The notes: a model not told the origin generated them from the sequence alone. Numbered from the stretch's first letter, positions 29,039 to 39,037 are shown. The stretch: 64,000 bases of DNA from Betaproteobacteria bacterium (GCA_009781175.1 WQYQ01000012.1:36873-100872), one strand, 5' to 3'. Program-made: numbers and translations.

Positions 29039-31306
29039 ATGCTTCGAATGGTGCGCGGCGGTATCGGATTGCTTGCGGTCTGCTTTGCTTTGACGCTTCA
29101 GGCGCAGGATTCTGGCGCGGTGCTTCAGATGCCGGATTTTAAAACGGTGTTTCAAACGCAGGATTTTGAGGCGGTCAAACGCAAGGCGGAACAGCGCGAT
29201 GCGAAGGCGCAAATTGAACTTGGGGCGATGTACGCCAGGGGGCAGGGCGTCGCGCAGAGCGATGCCGAGGCTGTGCAGTGGTTCCGTAAGGCGGCGGCAT
29301 GGGGCGATGTAGCTGGCCAAGCTATGCTTGGATGGATGTACTACGCAGGCCGAGGTGTGGAGCAGAGCGATGCCGAGGCTGCGCAGTGGTACCGCAAGGC
29401 GGCGGAACAAGGATATGCGGAGGCCCAAACTAACCTTGGAATGATGTACGCCAGCGGCCGGGGTGTGACGCGGAACGATGTCGAGGCCGTGCAGTGGTAT
29501 CGCAAGGCGGCGGAGCAGGGACAGGCGACGGCCCAATTTTACCTTGGAGGGATGTACTACTTAGGCCGGAGCGTGGCGCAGAGTAATGCCGAGGCCGTAC
29601 AGTGGTTTCGCAAGGCGGCAGAACAGGGACATGCGGATGCCCAATACACCCTTGGGTTGATGTACGCCAACGGTCAGGGTGTGGCGCGGGATGATGCCGA
29701 GGCTGCGCAATGGTTCCGCAAGGCTGCGGAGCAAGGACAGGCGGAGGCTCAATTTTACCTTGGAGGGATGTACGCCCAAGGTCAGGGCGTGGCGCGGAAC
29801 GATGCCGAGGCTGTAACGTGGTATCGCAAAGCGGCGGAACAGGGCGCTGCGATGGCCCAAACTAACCTTGGAACGATGTATCGCGAAGGTCGGGGCGTAG
29901 CGCAGAGCGATGCCGAGGCCGTACAGTGGTATCGCAAGGCGGCGGAACAGGGGGCTGCGAGGGCTCAATATAGCCTTGGATGGATGTATGACAACGGTCG
30001 AGGCGTTGTACGGGGCGATGCCGAGGCTGCGCAGTGGTATCGCAAGGCGGCGGAACAGGGGCTTGCGCAAGCCCAAAATGAGCTTGGAGTGATGTATGCC
30101 AATGGCCAAGGCGTTGCACAGAACGATGCCGAGGCCGTGCAGTGGTATCACAAGGCGGCGGAACAGGGGTATGCGGAGGCCCAATTCAACCTTGGATGGA
30201 GGTACTCCATCGGTCGGGGCGTGGCGCAGAACGATGCCGAGGCCGTGCAGTGGCTTCGTAAGGCCGCGGAGCAGGGGCATGCGAAGGCCCAAACTAACCT
30301 TGGATTTATGTACGAAAATGGCCGGGGTGTGGCGCGGGACGATGCTGAGGCCGTGCAATGGTATCGTAAGGCGGCAGAACAGGGGCATGCGGACCCCCAA
30401 TTCAACCTTGGATTCATGTACGACAAAGGTCGAGGCGTGTCACAGAGCGATGCCGAGGCTGTAACGTGGTATCGCAAAGCGGCGGAGCAGAGACTCGCGG
30501 TTGCCCAAAATAACCTTGGAGTGATGTACCGCGACGGTCGGGGCGTGGCGCAAAGTGATGTCGAGGCCGTGCAATGGTTTCATCTGGCTGCGGAGCAAGG
30601 GAATGCGCAAGCCCAAAATAACCTTGGAATGATGTACGCCAAGGGTCGAGGCGTAGTAGTGCGGAACGATGCCGAGGCTGTGAAGTGGTATCGCAAGGCG
30701 GCAGAACAGGGCAATGCGGATGCCCAATCCGCTCTTGGGTCGATGTACGCCAAGGGGCAGGGTATGGCTCGGAACGATGCCGAAGCCGTAAAGTGGACTC
30801 GCAAAGCTGCGGAGCAGGGACATGCTGCGGCCCAATTTTACCTTGGGGGGATGTACGCCAACGGCCAAGGTGTTGCGCAGAACGATGCCGAAGCCGCGCA
30901 GTGGTATCGCAAGGCTGCGGAACAAGGAGATGCGAAGGCTCAAACTAACCTTGGAGCGATGTATGGCAACGGCCGAGGCGTGATACAGAACGATGTCGAG
31001 GCAGCGCAATGGTTTCGCAAGGCGGCGGAGCAGGGACAGGCGACGGCCCAATTTTACCTTGGACAGAATTACCTCGAAGGCCGGGGCGTGGTGCAGAACG
31101 ATGCCGAGGCCGTGCGGTGGTTTCGCCAAGCGGCGGAACAAGGCGATGCGAAGGCCCAATTCAACCTTGGATGGATGTACGCCAAAGGCCGGGGCGTGAC
31201 GCGGAACGATGCCGAGGCCATGCAGTGGTTTCGCAAGGCGGCGGAACAGGGAGATGCGAAGGCCCAGAAGATTCTCGCCGCCATGCAAGCCGCACGAAGT
31301 CGGTAA
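29039..31306 (+). CDS. Exported SEL1-repeat protein with about 19 repeats
   Basis: A 755-residue protein with a signal peptide (MLRMVRGGIGLLAVCFALTLQAQ, likely cut after LQA) followed by 19 complete and one partial 36-residue SEL1 (TPR-like) repeats. The consensus unit reads YRKAAEQGxAxAQxNLGxMYxxGRGVxxxDAEAVQW. Unit 14 has one extra Val. SEL1 solenoids bind proteins or peptidoglycan-related partners, so this is probably a periplasmic or surface scaffold. The start ATG 29039 sits 8 bases after GGAGGGG; an open extension back to 28742 is intergenic. The 108-bp DNA units are similar enough to allow recombination, so repeat number may vary between strains. Confidence 0.88.
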   Translation: MLRMVRGGIGLLAVCFALTLQAQDSGAVLQMPDFKTVFQTQDFEAVKRKAEQRDAKAQIELGAMYARGQGVAQSDAEAVQWFRKAAAWGDVAGQAMLGWMYYAGRGVEQSDAEAAQWYRKAAEQGYAEAQTNLGMMYASGRGVTRNDVEAVQWYRKAAEQGQATAQFYLGGMYYLGRSVAQSNAEAVQWFRKAAEQGHADAQYTLGLMYANGQGVARDDAEAAQWFRKAAEQGQAEAQFYLGGMYAQGQGVARNDAEAVTWYRKAAEQGAAMAQTNLGTMYREGRGVAQSDAEAVQWYRKAAEQGAARAQYSLGWMYDNGRGVVRGDAEAAQWYRKAAEQGLAQAQNELGVMYANGQGVAQNDAEAVQWYHKAAEQGYAEAQFNLGWRYSIGRGVAQNDAEAVQWLRKAAEQGHAKAQTNLGFMYENGRGVARDDAEAVQWYRKAAEQGHADPQFNLGFMYDKGRGVSQSDAEAVTWYRKAAEQRLAVAQNNLGVMYRDGRGVAQSDVEAVQWFHLAAEQGNAQAQNNLGMMYAKGRGVVVRNDAEAVKWYRKAAEQGNADAQSALGSMYAKGQGMARNDAEAVKWTRKAAEQGHAAAQFYLGGMYANGQGVAQNDAEAAQWYRKAAEQGDAKAQTNLGAMYGNGRGVIQNDVEAAQWFRKAAEQGQATAQFYLGQNYLEGRGVVQNDAEAVRWFRQAAEQGDAKAQFNLGWMYAKGRGVTRNDAEAMQWFRKAAEQGDAKAQKILAAMQAARSR

Positions 31307-31469
31307 GCCGACGCCCAGCAGGCAAAAGCCTGAAGCTGCGCTTCCAAATCGGGCAAGCCGCTGACTGGGACGGCAGCGGTTCCCGCTCACAAACCCGCGC
31401 ACAAGATTCCGTCGGTTCCGATGCGCTTCCGGGCGATAATCCCGAATCTTTTTCGCCCCCCGATATTCG

Positions 31470-32963
31470 ATGCGAGCGTTTTGGTTTTATCCGCTGTTGT
31501 TTCTTGCCGGCGTGCTCACGGTTTTTGCGTATGCACCGTTTGGCCTGAGCGTTTTGTTGCTGCCCTGTCTGGGCCTGTTGTTCCATTTTTGGAAAACCGG
31601 GACGGCGCGGGGCAATCTGTTGGCCGGCCTGGCATGGGGCACGGGCGCTTTTTTCGCGGGCATCGGCTGGCTGACGGTTGCGCTGGCGCGCTATGGCGGG
31701 ATGCCGTGGCCGCTTGCCGCGCTGGCGATCCTGCTGTTCTCGGCGTTCCTCGCGCTGTATCCGGCGTTCGCGGGCGGGCTGTTCGCGCGCTTGCGCGGCG
31801 CTGCGTGGTGGCGCAACGCTTTGCTGGTCGGCGCGCTGTGGTCGCTCGGCGAATGGCTGCGCGGCTGGGTGTTTACGGGCTTTCCCTGGCTGGCGCTCGG
31901 TTATACGCAGACGCCGCCGAGCCCGCTCGCGGGGTATGCGCCGCTGCTGGGCGTGTATGGGCTGAGTTTTCTCGTTGCGTTTTTGGTCGCGCTGATTGTT
32001 TTTGCGTTGCATCCGCGGCGGCGTTTGGCGGTGGCTTTGATCGTCGCGCTGTCGGTCTGCGCGGCCGGTTTCGCTTTGCGCCAGATTGCCTGGACCGCGC
32101 CGGACGGTACGCCGCTGACGGTGGCTTTGGCGCAGACGAATGTGCCGCAGGAAATGAAGTGGGATGCGCGGCGCGCTGCGGACATGCTCCAGTTGAACGC
32201 CGAGGCCGTCGCGCAAGCCAAGGCGCGGCTGCTGGTTCTGCCCGAAAGCAGTTTGCCGATGCTGGCCGAGGATGTGCCGCCGGGCTATTTGCAGGAGTTG
32301 GCCGATGTGGGCGCGGCGCGTGGCGGCGACAGCATTCTCGGCATTTTCACGCGCGATGCGCAGGGCCGCATCTACAACAGCGCCTTGAGCCTGGGTTACA
32401 GCCCTTCGCAGGTGTATAGGAAGAGCCATCTCGTGCCGTTCGGCGAGTATTCGCCGCCGCTTTTCGGCTGGTTTTATGCGCTGGCGAATATTCCGATGGC
32501 CGACCAGACGCGCGGCGCGGCCGATCAAAAGCCGTTTGCGATCGCAGGCCAGAAAATCGCGGTCAATATTTGTTATGAGGATTTGTTCGGTGAGGAGCTG
32601 ATCCGTAAATTGCCCGAAGCGAGCTTGATGCTGAACATGAGCAATCTCGCCTGGTACGGCGATTCGCACGCGCAGCCGCAGCATTTGCAGATTGCGCGGA
32701 TGCGCGCGCTGGAAACCGGCCGCCCGATGCTGCGCGCGACGAATACCGGCATGACCGCGTGGATCGAGCCGGACGGCCAAGTGATGGCCGTGCTGCCGAC
32801 GTTTACGCGCGCCACGCTGGAGGTGGAGGTGCGCGGTTATGCGGGGCTGACGCCTTATGCGCGCTGGGGGAATTACGCGTTCCTTCTGCTTGCGGTGCTC
32901 GTTGTGCTGAGCTGCGGCGTGATGACCAAGCGCGCCGCGCCGGCGAGCGGGCGAGGAGCTTGA
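31470..32963 (+). CDS. lnt: Apolipoprotein N-acyltransferase
   Basis: Adds the third acyl chain to the N-terminal cysteine of lipoproteins at the periplasmic side of the inner membrane. About six to seven hydrophobic segments cover residues 1–210, then a nitrilase domain. The catalytic triad is visible: Glu in LLVLPESSLPML, Lys in VYRKSHLVPFGEYSPPLFGW and Cys in VNICYEDLFGEELIR. LNMSNLAWYGDSHAQPQHLQ is also diagnostic. Length 497 is normal. It is followed after 5 bases by a MATE transporter gene. Confidence 0.95.
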   Translation: MRAFWFYPLLFLAGVLTVFAYAPFGLSVLLLPCLGLLFHFWKTGTARGNLLAGLAWGTGAFFAGIGWLTVALARYGGMPWPLAALAILLFSAFLALYPAFAGGLFARLRGAAWWRNALLVGALWSLGEWLRGWVFTGFPWLALGYTQTPPSPLAGYAPLLGVYGLSFLVAFLVALIVFALHPRRRLAVALIVALSVCAAGFALRQIAWTAPDGTPLTVALAQTNVPQEMKWDARRAADMLQLNAEAVAQAKARLLVLPESSLPMLAEDVPPGYLQELADVGAARGGDSILGIFTRDAQGRIYNSALSLGYSPSQVYRKSHLVPFGEYSPPLFGWFYALANIPMADQTRGAADQKPFAIAGQKIAVNICYEDLFGEELIRKLPEASLMLNMSNLAWYGDSHAQPQHLQIARMRALETGRPMLRATNTGMTAWIEPDGQVMAVLPTFTRATLEVEVRGYAGLTPYARWGNYAFLLLAVLVVLSCGVMTKRAAPASGRGA

Positions 32964-32968
32964 GTTCG

Positions 32969-34345
32969 ATGATGAATTCCGCATCGCGCCGGACGCGTTT
33001 TTGGCTTGAAGCGCGCCGGCTTGGGCGTCTGACGGTTCCGCTCGTGCTCTCGCAAATCGTGTTCAGCCTGATGGGTCTGCTGGATACCGTGATGGCGGGC
33101 AAGGCGGGCGCGGTCGATCAGGCCGTCGTGGGGCTCGGCGTGGCGCTTTGGATTCCGGTGTTTCTCGCGCTGATGGGCGTCGTGCAGGCCGTGAGCCCTA
33201 TCGTCGCCCATCATTTCGGTGCGGGCGATATGCCGAGCATCGTCGCCGATACGCGCGAAGGGCTTTGGCTGGCTGTGTTCTGCGGCGCGGTTCCGTTCGT
33301 CTTGATGCCCTGCGTGCCGCAGGTGCTTGCGGCTGCGCAGGTCGAACCCGTCCTGGCGACGAAAACCAATCTGTTCCTGTGGGGTATTTTGTTCGGCCTG
33401 CCCGCAGCCCTGCTGTTCCGCACACTCGGCTTTTATTCCGCCAGCATCAATCATCCGCGCCCCTTGATGGTGCTCGGCTTCGTCGGGCTCGGCGTGAATT
33501 TCGTCCTGAACTGGTTGTTGATTTACGGCCATTGGGGCTTCCCGGCGCTCGGCGGCGCAGGTTGCGGCTGGGCGACGGGGATTGGGATGTGGGTCGGCTT
33601 CGTGCTGATGGCGGTCTACACCGTCGTTGGCAAAGCCTATAAGGATGTGTACCTCTGGCATACCTGGGCCTGGCCGCATTGGCCGCGCTTGAAGGTGTTG
33701 CTACGCCTGGGTTTGCCGATGGGCGGCGCGGCCCTGGCCGAGGTTTCGGCCTTCGCCGGCGTGGCCTTGCTGATCGGCCGTTTCGGCGCGGTGTCGATTG
33801 CCGCGCATCAGATCGGTTTGAACTTTGCCTCGATCATCTTCATGCTGCCGCTCGGCTTGTCGACCGCGATTTCGATTCGCGTTGGGCAGGAGCTTGGCGC
33901 GGGCGATCCGCGCGCCGCGCGCTTCGTTTCCTGGTGCGGCGTTTCGCTGGGCCTGATGCTCGCGGCCTTGATGGTGCCTTTGATGCTGTACGGCCGTGAG
34001 GCGATCGTCGCGCTGTACACGCCGGATCTCGCGGTGCGCCAGATTGCGACGACCTTGATGCTGTTCGCGACGGTGTGGCAGTTTTCGGATGCGACGCAAG
34101 TCTGCGCGGTCGGCGCGCTGCGCGGCTACAAGGTCACGCTGCTGCCGATGTGGCTGATGGTATTCGCCTTCTGGGTTGTCGGCATCCCGCTTGGCGCCTG
34201 GCTCGGCTACTCCGGCTTTGCCGGCGGACAGGCGCTTGGCGTGTATGGCTTTTGGCTGGGTCTAGTGATCGGCTTGGTCATCGTGTCGGCCGGGCTTGCG
34301 TTTGTGCTGCACAAGGTTTCGCGAGCCCGGATTGCCGGTGCTTGA
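32969..34345 (+). CDS. MATE-family efflux transporter
   Basis: A 458-residue inner-membrane protein with about 12 hydrophobic segments arranged as two similar halves (LTVPLVLSQIVFSLMGLLDTVMAG and LGLPMGGAALAEVSAFAGVALLIG each open one). This is characteristic of NorM-type multidrug/Na+ or H+ antiporters. RVGQELGAGDPRAARFVSW is a conserved mid-C-lobe segment. ATG 32969 (or 32972) follows GAGGAG. The 3' end overlaps the polyphosphate kinase gene on the opposite strand by 84 bases. Confidence 0.92.
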   Translation: MMNSASRRTRFWLEARRLGRLTVPLVLSQIVFSLMGLLDTVMAGKAGAVDQAVVGLGVALWIPVFLALMGVVQAVSPIVAHHFGAGDMPSIVADTREGLWLAVFCGAVPFVLMPCVPQVLAAAQVEPVLATKTNLFLWGILFGLPAALLFRTLGFYSASINHPRPLMVLGFVGLGVNFVLNWLLIYGHWGFPALGGAGCGWATGIGMWVGFVLMAVYTVVGKAYKDVYLWHTWAWPHWPRLKVLLRLGLPMGGAALAEVSAFAGVALLIGRFGAVSIAAHQIGLNFASIIFMLPLGLSTAISIRVGQELGAGDPRAARFVSWCGVSLGLMLAALMVPLMLYGREAIVALYTPDLAVRQIATTLMLFATVWQFSDATQVCAVGALRGYKVTLLPMWLMVFAFWVVGIPLGAWLGYSGFAGGQALGVYGFWLGLVIGLVIVSAGLAFVLHKVSRARIAGA

Positions 34346-35830
34346 TTCGATTCTCAGCGCTTGTTCCAAACGTTCGCAAACCGTTCGCAGAACCTTGATC
34401 CGCGCGAAGTGTTTGTCGTTCGCTTCAACAACCACCCACGGTGCCTGGCCGGTGCTTGTGCGGTCCATCATGTCGACGGCCGCGTCGTGATAGGCATCCC
34501 ACTTCTCGCGATTGCGCCAGTCGTCCTCGGTGATTTTGAAACGTTTAAATTCGGTGGCCTCGCGCTCTTTGAAGCGGACCAGTTGCTCGTCCTTGTCGAT
34601 CTGGAGCCAGAACTTGATGACGAGATTGTCGGCCGAGTCGAGCGCGTGTTCGAAATCGTTGATTTCCGCATAGGCGCGCAGCCAGTCGGCCTCTGAGCAG
34701 AAGCCCTCGACGCGTTCGACGAGCACGCGGCCGTACCAGGAACGGTCGAAGATCGTGACATGGCCTTTGCGCGGCACATGCCGCCAGAAGCGCCACAGGT
34801 AAGGCTGGGCGCTCTCTTCGTCGGTGGGCGCGGCGATCGGAACGATCTGGAACTGGCGCGTGTCCATCGCCGCGCTAACCCGGCGAATGGCGCCGCCTTT
34901 GCCAGCCGCGTCCGAGCCTTCGAATACGATGATGAGCGCACGCTTGGCCAATAGCGGACTGCGCATCAATTCGGATAAACGGCCCTGATATTTGGCGAGC
35001 TGTTTTTCGTACTGCATCTTGCTGAGCTTTTGCGAAAGATCGAGTTCGCTCAGCACATCGCGCCCGTCGAGTTTCGGGATCAGCGGCGGCGCGACCGGAT
35101 AGGTCATCGGCGTTTGTTTATCGAGGCGGTAGCGGATTGCTTCAAGCAGCGTTTTACCGACTTGCAGATTGCGGTAATTGTCGTCCGAACCATCGACGAC
35201 GATCCACGGCGCCCAAGGGGTGTTCGTTACCCGCAGGGCATGGCCCGCCACTTCGAGCAGCTGGGGTTGGGTTTTCAGGCGCGCCCAGCTTTCCTTCGTG
35301 ACCTGCCAGGCGGTGCGCGGGTCCGCTTCGAGTTTTTCAAAGCGTGCTTTCTGCGCTTTCTTCGAAAGATGCAGCCAGAACTTCAGGACGAGTGCGCCTT
35401 CGTTGACGAGCATGCCTTCGAAACGGTTGATCCGCGTCATTTCGTGTTCGAGCAGATGGCTGACCTGGCCGCCCGCGACGCTTGCGGCGATCGGGTTCGA
35501 GTACCAGGAGCCCGAAGAAAACACGCCGATCCGGCCCTTGGGCGGCAGCGAACGCCAATAACGCCACATGGTGGGGCGGTCGCGTTCCTCGTCGGTCGGT
35601 GTGGTGAACGCGAGCGTCGAAAGATAGCGCGGGTCCATCCACTCATAGAGCTTGCTGATCGTTTCCCGCTTGCCGCCGCCATCGACGCCGCTGACGAGGA
35701 TCAGCACGGGAAAGCGCGCCGCCTCGCGCAATTCATATTGCGCCCGCTGCAGTTCGACGCGCAGATGCTCCGCTTCCTTGTGGAAGCGTTTGTTGTCGAT
35801 CGTATGCCCAAGTTCCGCCGATTCAAACAT
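34262..35830 (-). CDS. pap: Polyphosphate:AMP phosphotransferase (two-domain PPK2)
   Basis: Uses polyphosphate to phosphorylate AMP to ADP. The 522-residue protein has two PPK2 domains. The C-terminal one is intact, with Walker A FEGSDAAGKGGAIRR and Walker B/lid FDRSWYGRVLVERVEGF. The N-terminal one is degenerate (SGVDGGGKRETISK, and FSSGSWYSNPI without the Asp-Arg), as expected for class II PPK2 where only the second domain is catalytic. ATG 35830 begins MFESAELGH, the usual family start. It is convergent with the MATE gene, which it overlaps by 84 bp. Confidence 0.93.
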   Translation of the reverse strand: MFESAELGHTIDNKRFHKEAEHLRVELQRAQYELREAARFPVLILVSGVDGGGKRETISKLYEWMDPRYLSTLAFTTPTDEERDRPTMWRYWRSLPPKGRIGVFSSGSWYSNPIAASVAGGQVSHLLEHEMTRINRFEGMLVNEGALVLKFWLHLSKKAQKARFEKLEADPRTAWQVTKESWARLKTQPQLLEVAGHALRVTNTPWAPWIVVDGSDDNYRNLQVGKTLLEAIRYRLDKQTPMTYPVAPPLIPKLDGRDVLSELDLSQKLSKMQYEKQLAKYQGRLSELMRSPLLAKRALIIVFEGSDAAGKGGAIRRVSAAMDTRQFQIVPIAAPTDEESAQPYLWRFWRHVPRKGHVTIFDRSWYGRVLVERVEGFCSEADWLRAYAEINDFEHALDSADNLVIKFWLQIDKDEQLVRFKEREATEFKRFKITEDDWRNREKWDAYHDAAVDMMDRTSTGQAPWVVVEANDKHFARIKVLRTVCERLEQALRIESSTGNPGSRNLVQHKRKPGRHDDQADH

Positions 35831-35932
35831 CTATTGCTCCCTCATCGCGATGCAGGTTTTGCGTGAGCATAAACGCAAGCGCGCGCTTGTGCAGGGGGGC
35901 AGATCATATTTCGGGCGTGTACTCGGTTCGCG

Positions 35933-35960
35933 GTCATTCTGCGCGAAGTCGCAGAATGAC
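35933..35960. repeat. Minimal copy of the palindromic repeat
   Basis: Here the two outer halves of the hairpin are joined directly: GTCATTCTGCG (35933–35943) and CGCAGAATGAC (35950–35960) form an exact 11-bp inverted repeat around CGAAGT. The central spacer and terminal ends of the long copies are missing, as if deleted between the repeated short hairpins. Confidence 0.75.
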
Positions 35961-35964
35961 CGTG

Positions 35965-35987
35965 AGGGGCGGCAGGATGCCGCCCCT
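35965..35987. repeat. Hairpin, GGGGCGGCA type
   Basis: AGGGGCGGCA (35965–35974) pairs exactly with TGCCGCCCCT (35978–35987) around GGA. A related hairpin lies at 36037–36055. Both stand between gcvP and the polyphosphate kinase gene. No T-run follows, so a terminator role is uncertain. Confidence 0.6.
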
Positions 35988-36036
35988 ACGTATCATCCCG
36001 ATCTTTCAGGAGACTGGATTTGCAAACAGATTGTAG

Positions 36037-36055
36037 GGGCGGCATTTTGCCGCCC
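36037..36055. repeat. Hairpin, GGGCGGCA type
   Basis: GGGCGGCA (36037–36044) and TGCCGCCC (36048–36055) pair around TTT, 31 bases beyond the gcvP stop on the minus strand. It shares the TAGGGGCGGCA core with the hairpin at 35965, so it belongs to a second short repeat family. It may also end gcv transcription. Confidence 0.55.
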
Positions 36056-36085
36056 GCCGCTGTACAGGATTAAACCAAAGCCGCT

Positions 36086-39007
36086 CTAACCCGCCGAATG
36101 CTCCTCTATCGGCACGCAGGCGCAGAACAGATTCCGATCGCCATAAACATCGTCGATGCGATTGACGCTCGGCCAGAACTTGTTTTCCGCAACATAAGCG
36201 AGCGGGAAGACGCCTTTTTCGCGCGAGTACGGCCGCCTCCATTCGGAAGTGACGACATCGGCCTGCGTATGCGGCGCATGTTTGAGCGGATTGTTGTCGG
36301 CAGGCCATTCGCCTTGTTCGACCTTGCGGATTTCCGCGCGGATCTGCGTCATGGCGGCGATGAAGCGGTCGAGTTCGCTTTTCGATTCCGATTCGGTCGG
36401 TTCGACCATGATCGTGCCGGCGACTGGGAAGGACATCGTTGGCGCGTGGAAACCGTAGTCCATCAGACGCTTGGCGATGTCGACCTCGGTGACGCCGCAG
36501 GCGGCCTTGATCGGGCGGATGTCGAAAATACATTCGTGCGCGACGCGGCCCCGGGCGCCGCGATAGAGCACCGGGTAGTGCGGCGCGAGTTTGGCGGCGA
36601 TGTAGTTGGCGTTGAGGATCGCGTACTCGGTCGCTTGTTTGAGCCCCGTGCCGCCGATCATCGCGATGTACATCCACGAAATCGGAAGGATCGAGGCCGA
36701 GCCGAAGGGGGCGGCCGAAACCGCGCCCTGGCCTGCGTTTTCACGTTTTTCGTCACCTGTTGGCGCTACGACATGATCGGCCATGAACGGCGCAAGATGC
36801 GCCGCCAGGCCGATTGGCCCCATGCCGGGGCCGCCGCCGCCATGCGGGACGCAGAAAGTTTTGTGCAGGTTCATATGGCTGACATCCGCGCCGATTGCGG
36901 CGGGTGACGTTAAGCCGACTTGCGCATTGAGATTTGCGCCATCCATATACACTTGGCCGCCGTTCGCATGCACGGTCGCGCAAATTTCCTTGACCGTTTC
37001 CTCGAATACGCCATGCGTCGAGGGGTAGGTGAGCATCAGCGTGGCGAGCCTGTCCTTGTGCTGTTCGGCTTTCGCCTTGAGATCCGCGAGGTCGACGTTG
37101 CCGTTCTCGTCGCAGCCGACAACGACGACTTCGAGCCCGCACATCTGCGCGGTCGCGGGGTTGGTGCCGTGCGCGGACTTCGGGATCAGACAGACGTCGC
37201 GCCGCGCCTCGCCGCGCGCCGCGTGGTAGCGCCGGATCGCCACCAGGCCCGCGTATTCCCCTTGTGTGCCGGAATTCGGCTGCATGCAGATCGCCGGGAA
37301 GCCCGTAATGGCGCGCAGATACCCGGCGAGGCCCTCGATCATTTCGTGATAGCCCCTGGCTTGATCGCGCGGAACGAACGGATGCACATCGCCGAATTCG
37401 GGCCAGGTGATCGGAATCATCTCGCTCGTCGCGTTGAGCTTCATCGTGCAGGAGCCGAGCGGGATCATCGAATGATCGAGCGCGAGGTCGCGGTTCTGTA
37501 GCTTCTTCAAGTAGCGCAGCATTTCATGCTCGGTGTGATGCGTGTTGAACACCGGATGCGTGAGGATCGCGTCGGTGCGCAACAGGCTTTCCGGCAGCGC
37601 GGCGGCTTGCGCATCAAGCGCGTCGATGTCGGCTTCGTCGAAGGCGTGCGTGAGTTCGCACACGTTCGCGAGCCGTCCCGCATCGGCGAAGAGATTCAAC
37701 AGCGTGAGCACTTCCGCGCGCGTGCTCTTTTCGTCGAAGCTCACGCCGAGCGCCGCGGGCGAGACCTGGCGCAGATTGAAGCCGGCCGCGAGCGCTGCGG
37801 CGGCGATGGCGGCAGTCTGTTCGCCGGTCGCGATGTCGAAGGTGTCGAAATACTGCTTGGCGAGCACTTTGAAACCGGCGCGTTGCAGGCCCGCGGCGAA
37901 AATGCCCGCAAGGCGGTGGATGCGCGCGGCGATCGTGCGCAAACCCTTTGGCCCATGCCACACCGCGTACATGCCGGCCATGTTGGCGAGCAGCACTTGC
38001 GAGGTGCAGATGTTCGAATTGGCCTTCTCGCGGCGGATATGCTGTTCGCGTGTTTGCAGCGCCATGCGCAGCGCCTTTTTGCCGCGCGCGTCGACCGATA
38101 CGCCGATGATGCGCCCCGGCGTCGCGCGCTTGTGTTCGTCGCGCGTGGCGAAGAAGGCGGCGTGCGGGCCGCCGAAACCCATCGGCACGCCGAAGCGCTG
38201 CGCGGAGCCGAGCGCAATGTCGGCGCCCAGCGCGCCGGGCGATTTGAGCAGCACGAGCGCCATCAGATCGCAGGCGACGGCGACGATCGTCTGCTTGGCC
38301 TTGAGCGCGGCGATGGTTTGCGTGAGATCGCGTACTTCGCCGTGCTTGTCCGGGTATTGCAGCAGCGCGCCGAACACGTCGTGCCGCGCGGCGTCTTCCG
38401 CGGCGCCGAATACGAGTTCGAAGCCGAAGTATTTCGCGCGCGTTTTCACCACGTCGATGGTCTGCGGGAAGGCGGCGTTGTCGACGAAGAACGCGTTCGA
38501 TTTGGATTTCGAGGCGCGGCGCGCCATCGTCATCGCCTCGGCGGCGGCGGTGGCTTCGTCGAGCAGCGAGGCGTTGGCGAGTTCGAGCCCGGTCAGGTCC
38601 ATCACCATCTGCTGCCAGTTCAGCAGCGCTTCGAGGCGGCCTTGCGCGATCTCGGCCTGATACGGCGTGTAGGCGGTGTACCAGCCGGGGTTTTCCAGCA
38701 CGTTGCGCAGGATGACCTTCGGTGTCACGGTGTCGTAATAGCCGAGCCCGATCAGCGAGCGTTTGAGCACGTTCTTGCCGGCGATCGCCTTGAGTTGCGC
38801 GAGCGCCTCATGTTCGGGCATCGCGCCGGCGAGCGGCAGCGCTTTGTCGAGGCGGATTGCGGCGGGAACGGTTTCTTCGATCAGCGCGGCGAGCGAGGCG
38901 ACGCCGATGTCGGCGCACATCGCGGCGGTCTCGGTCGCGTCGGGGCCGATGTGGCGGCCAATGAAATCATCGCGCTGTTCGAGCGCGGAAAGCGGAAGGG
39001 ACTGCAT
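36086..39007 (-). CDS. gcvP: Glycine dehydrogenase (P-protein)
   Basis: The PLP-dependent decarboxylase of the glycine cleavage system, passing an aminomethyl group to lipoyl-GcvH. At 973 residues it is the single-chain form, with fused alpha and beta halves. The PLP lysine is in [20 protein letters not shown], with [14 protein letters not shown] and [14 protein letters not shown] around the cofactor. The N-terminal half starts with [14 protein letters not shown] 39007 (MQSLPLS) is used. It is last in gcvT-gcvH-gcvP and probably controlled by the glycine riboswitch before gcvT. Confidence 0.97.
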   Translation of the reverse strand: MQSLPLSALEQRDDFIGRHIGPDATETAAMCADIGVASLAALIEETVPAAIRLDKALPLAGAMPEHEALAQLKAIAGKNVLKRSLIGLGYYDTVTPKVILRNVLENPGWYTAYTPYQAEIAQGRLEALLNWQQMVMDLTGLELANASLLDEATAAAEAMTMARRASKSKSNAFFVDNAAFPQTIDVVKTRAKYFGFELVFGAAEDAARHDVFGALLQYPDKHGEVRDLTQTIAALKAKQTIVAVACDLMALVLLKSPGALGADIALGSAQRFGVPMGFGGPHAAFFATRDEHKRATPGRIIGVSVDARGKKALRMALQTREQHIRREKANSNICTSQVLLANMAGMYAVWHGPKGLRTIAARIHRLAGIFAAGLQRAGFKVLAKQYFDTFDIATGEQTAAIAAAALAAGFNLRQVSPAALGVSFDEKSTRAEVLTLLNLFADAGRLANVCELTHAFDEADIDALDAQAAALPESLLRTDAILTHPVFNTHHTEHEMLRYLKKLQNRDLALDHSMIPLGSCTMKLNATSEMIPITWPEFGDVHPFVPRDQARGYHEMIEGLAGYLRAITGFPAICMQPNSGTQGEYAGLVAIRRYHAARGEARRDVCLIPKSAHGTNPATAQMCGLEVVVVGCDENGNVDLADLKAKAEQHKDRLATLMLTYPSTHGVFEETVKEICATVHANGGQVYMDGANLNAQVGLTSPAAIGADVSHMNLHKTFCVPHGGGGPGMGPIGLAAHLAPFMADHVVAPTGDEKRENAGQGAVSAAPFGSASILPISWMYIAMIGGTGLKQATEYAILNANYIAAKLAPHYPVLYRGARGRVAHECIFDIRPIKAACGVTEVDIAKRLMDYGFHAPTMSFPVAGTIMVEPTESESKSELDRFIAAMTQIRAEIRKVEQGEWPADNNPLKHAPHTQADVVTSEWRRPYSREKGVFPLAYVAENKFWPSVNRIDDVYGDRNLFCACVPIEEHSAG

Positions 39008-39037
39008 GTTCAAACTCGATCTACTGTCTTTCAGGTA

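Noticed and set aside
29100..31306. Regular ~108-bp repeats that could suggest a CRISPR or satellite array
   Set aside because: The repeats are contiguous codons of SEL1 units without spacers; translation explains the period.
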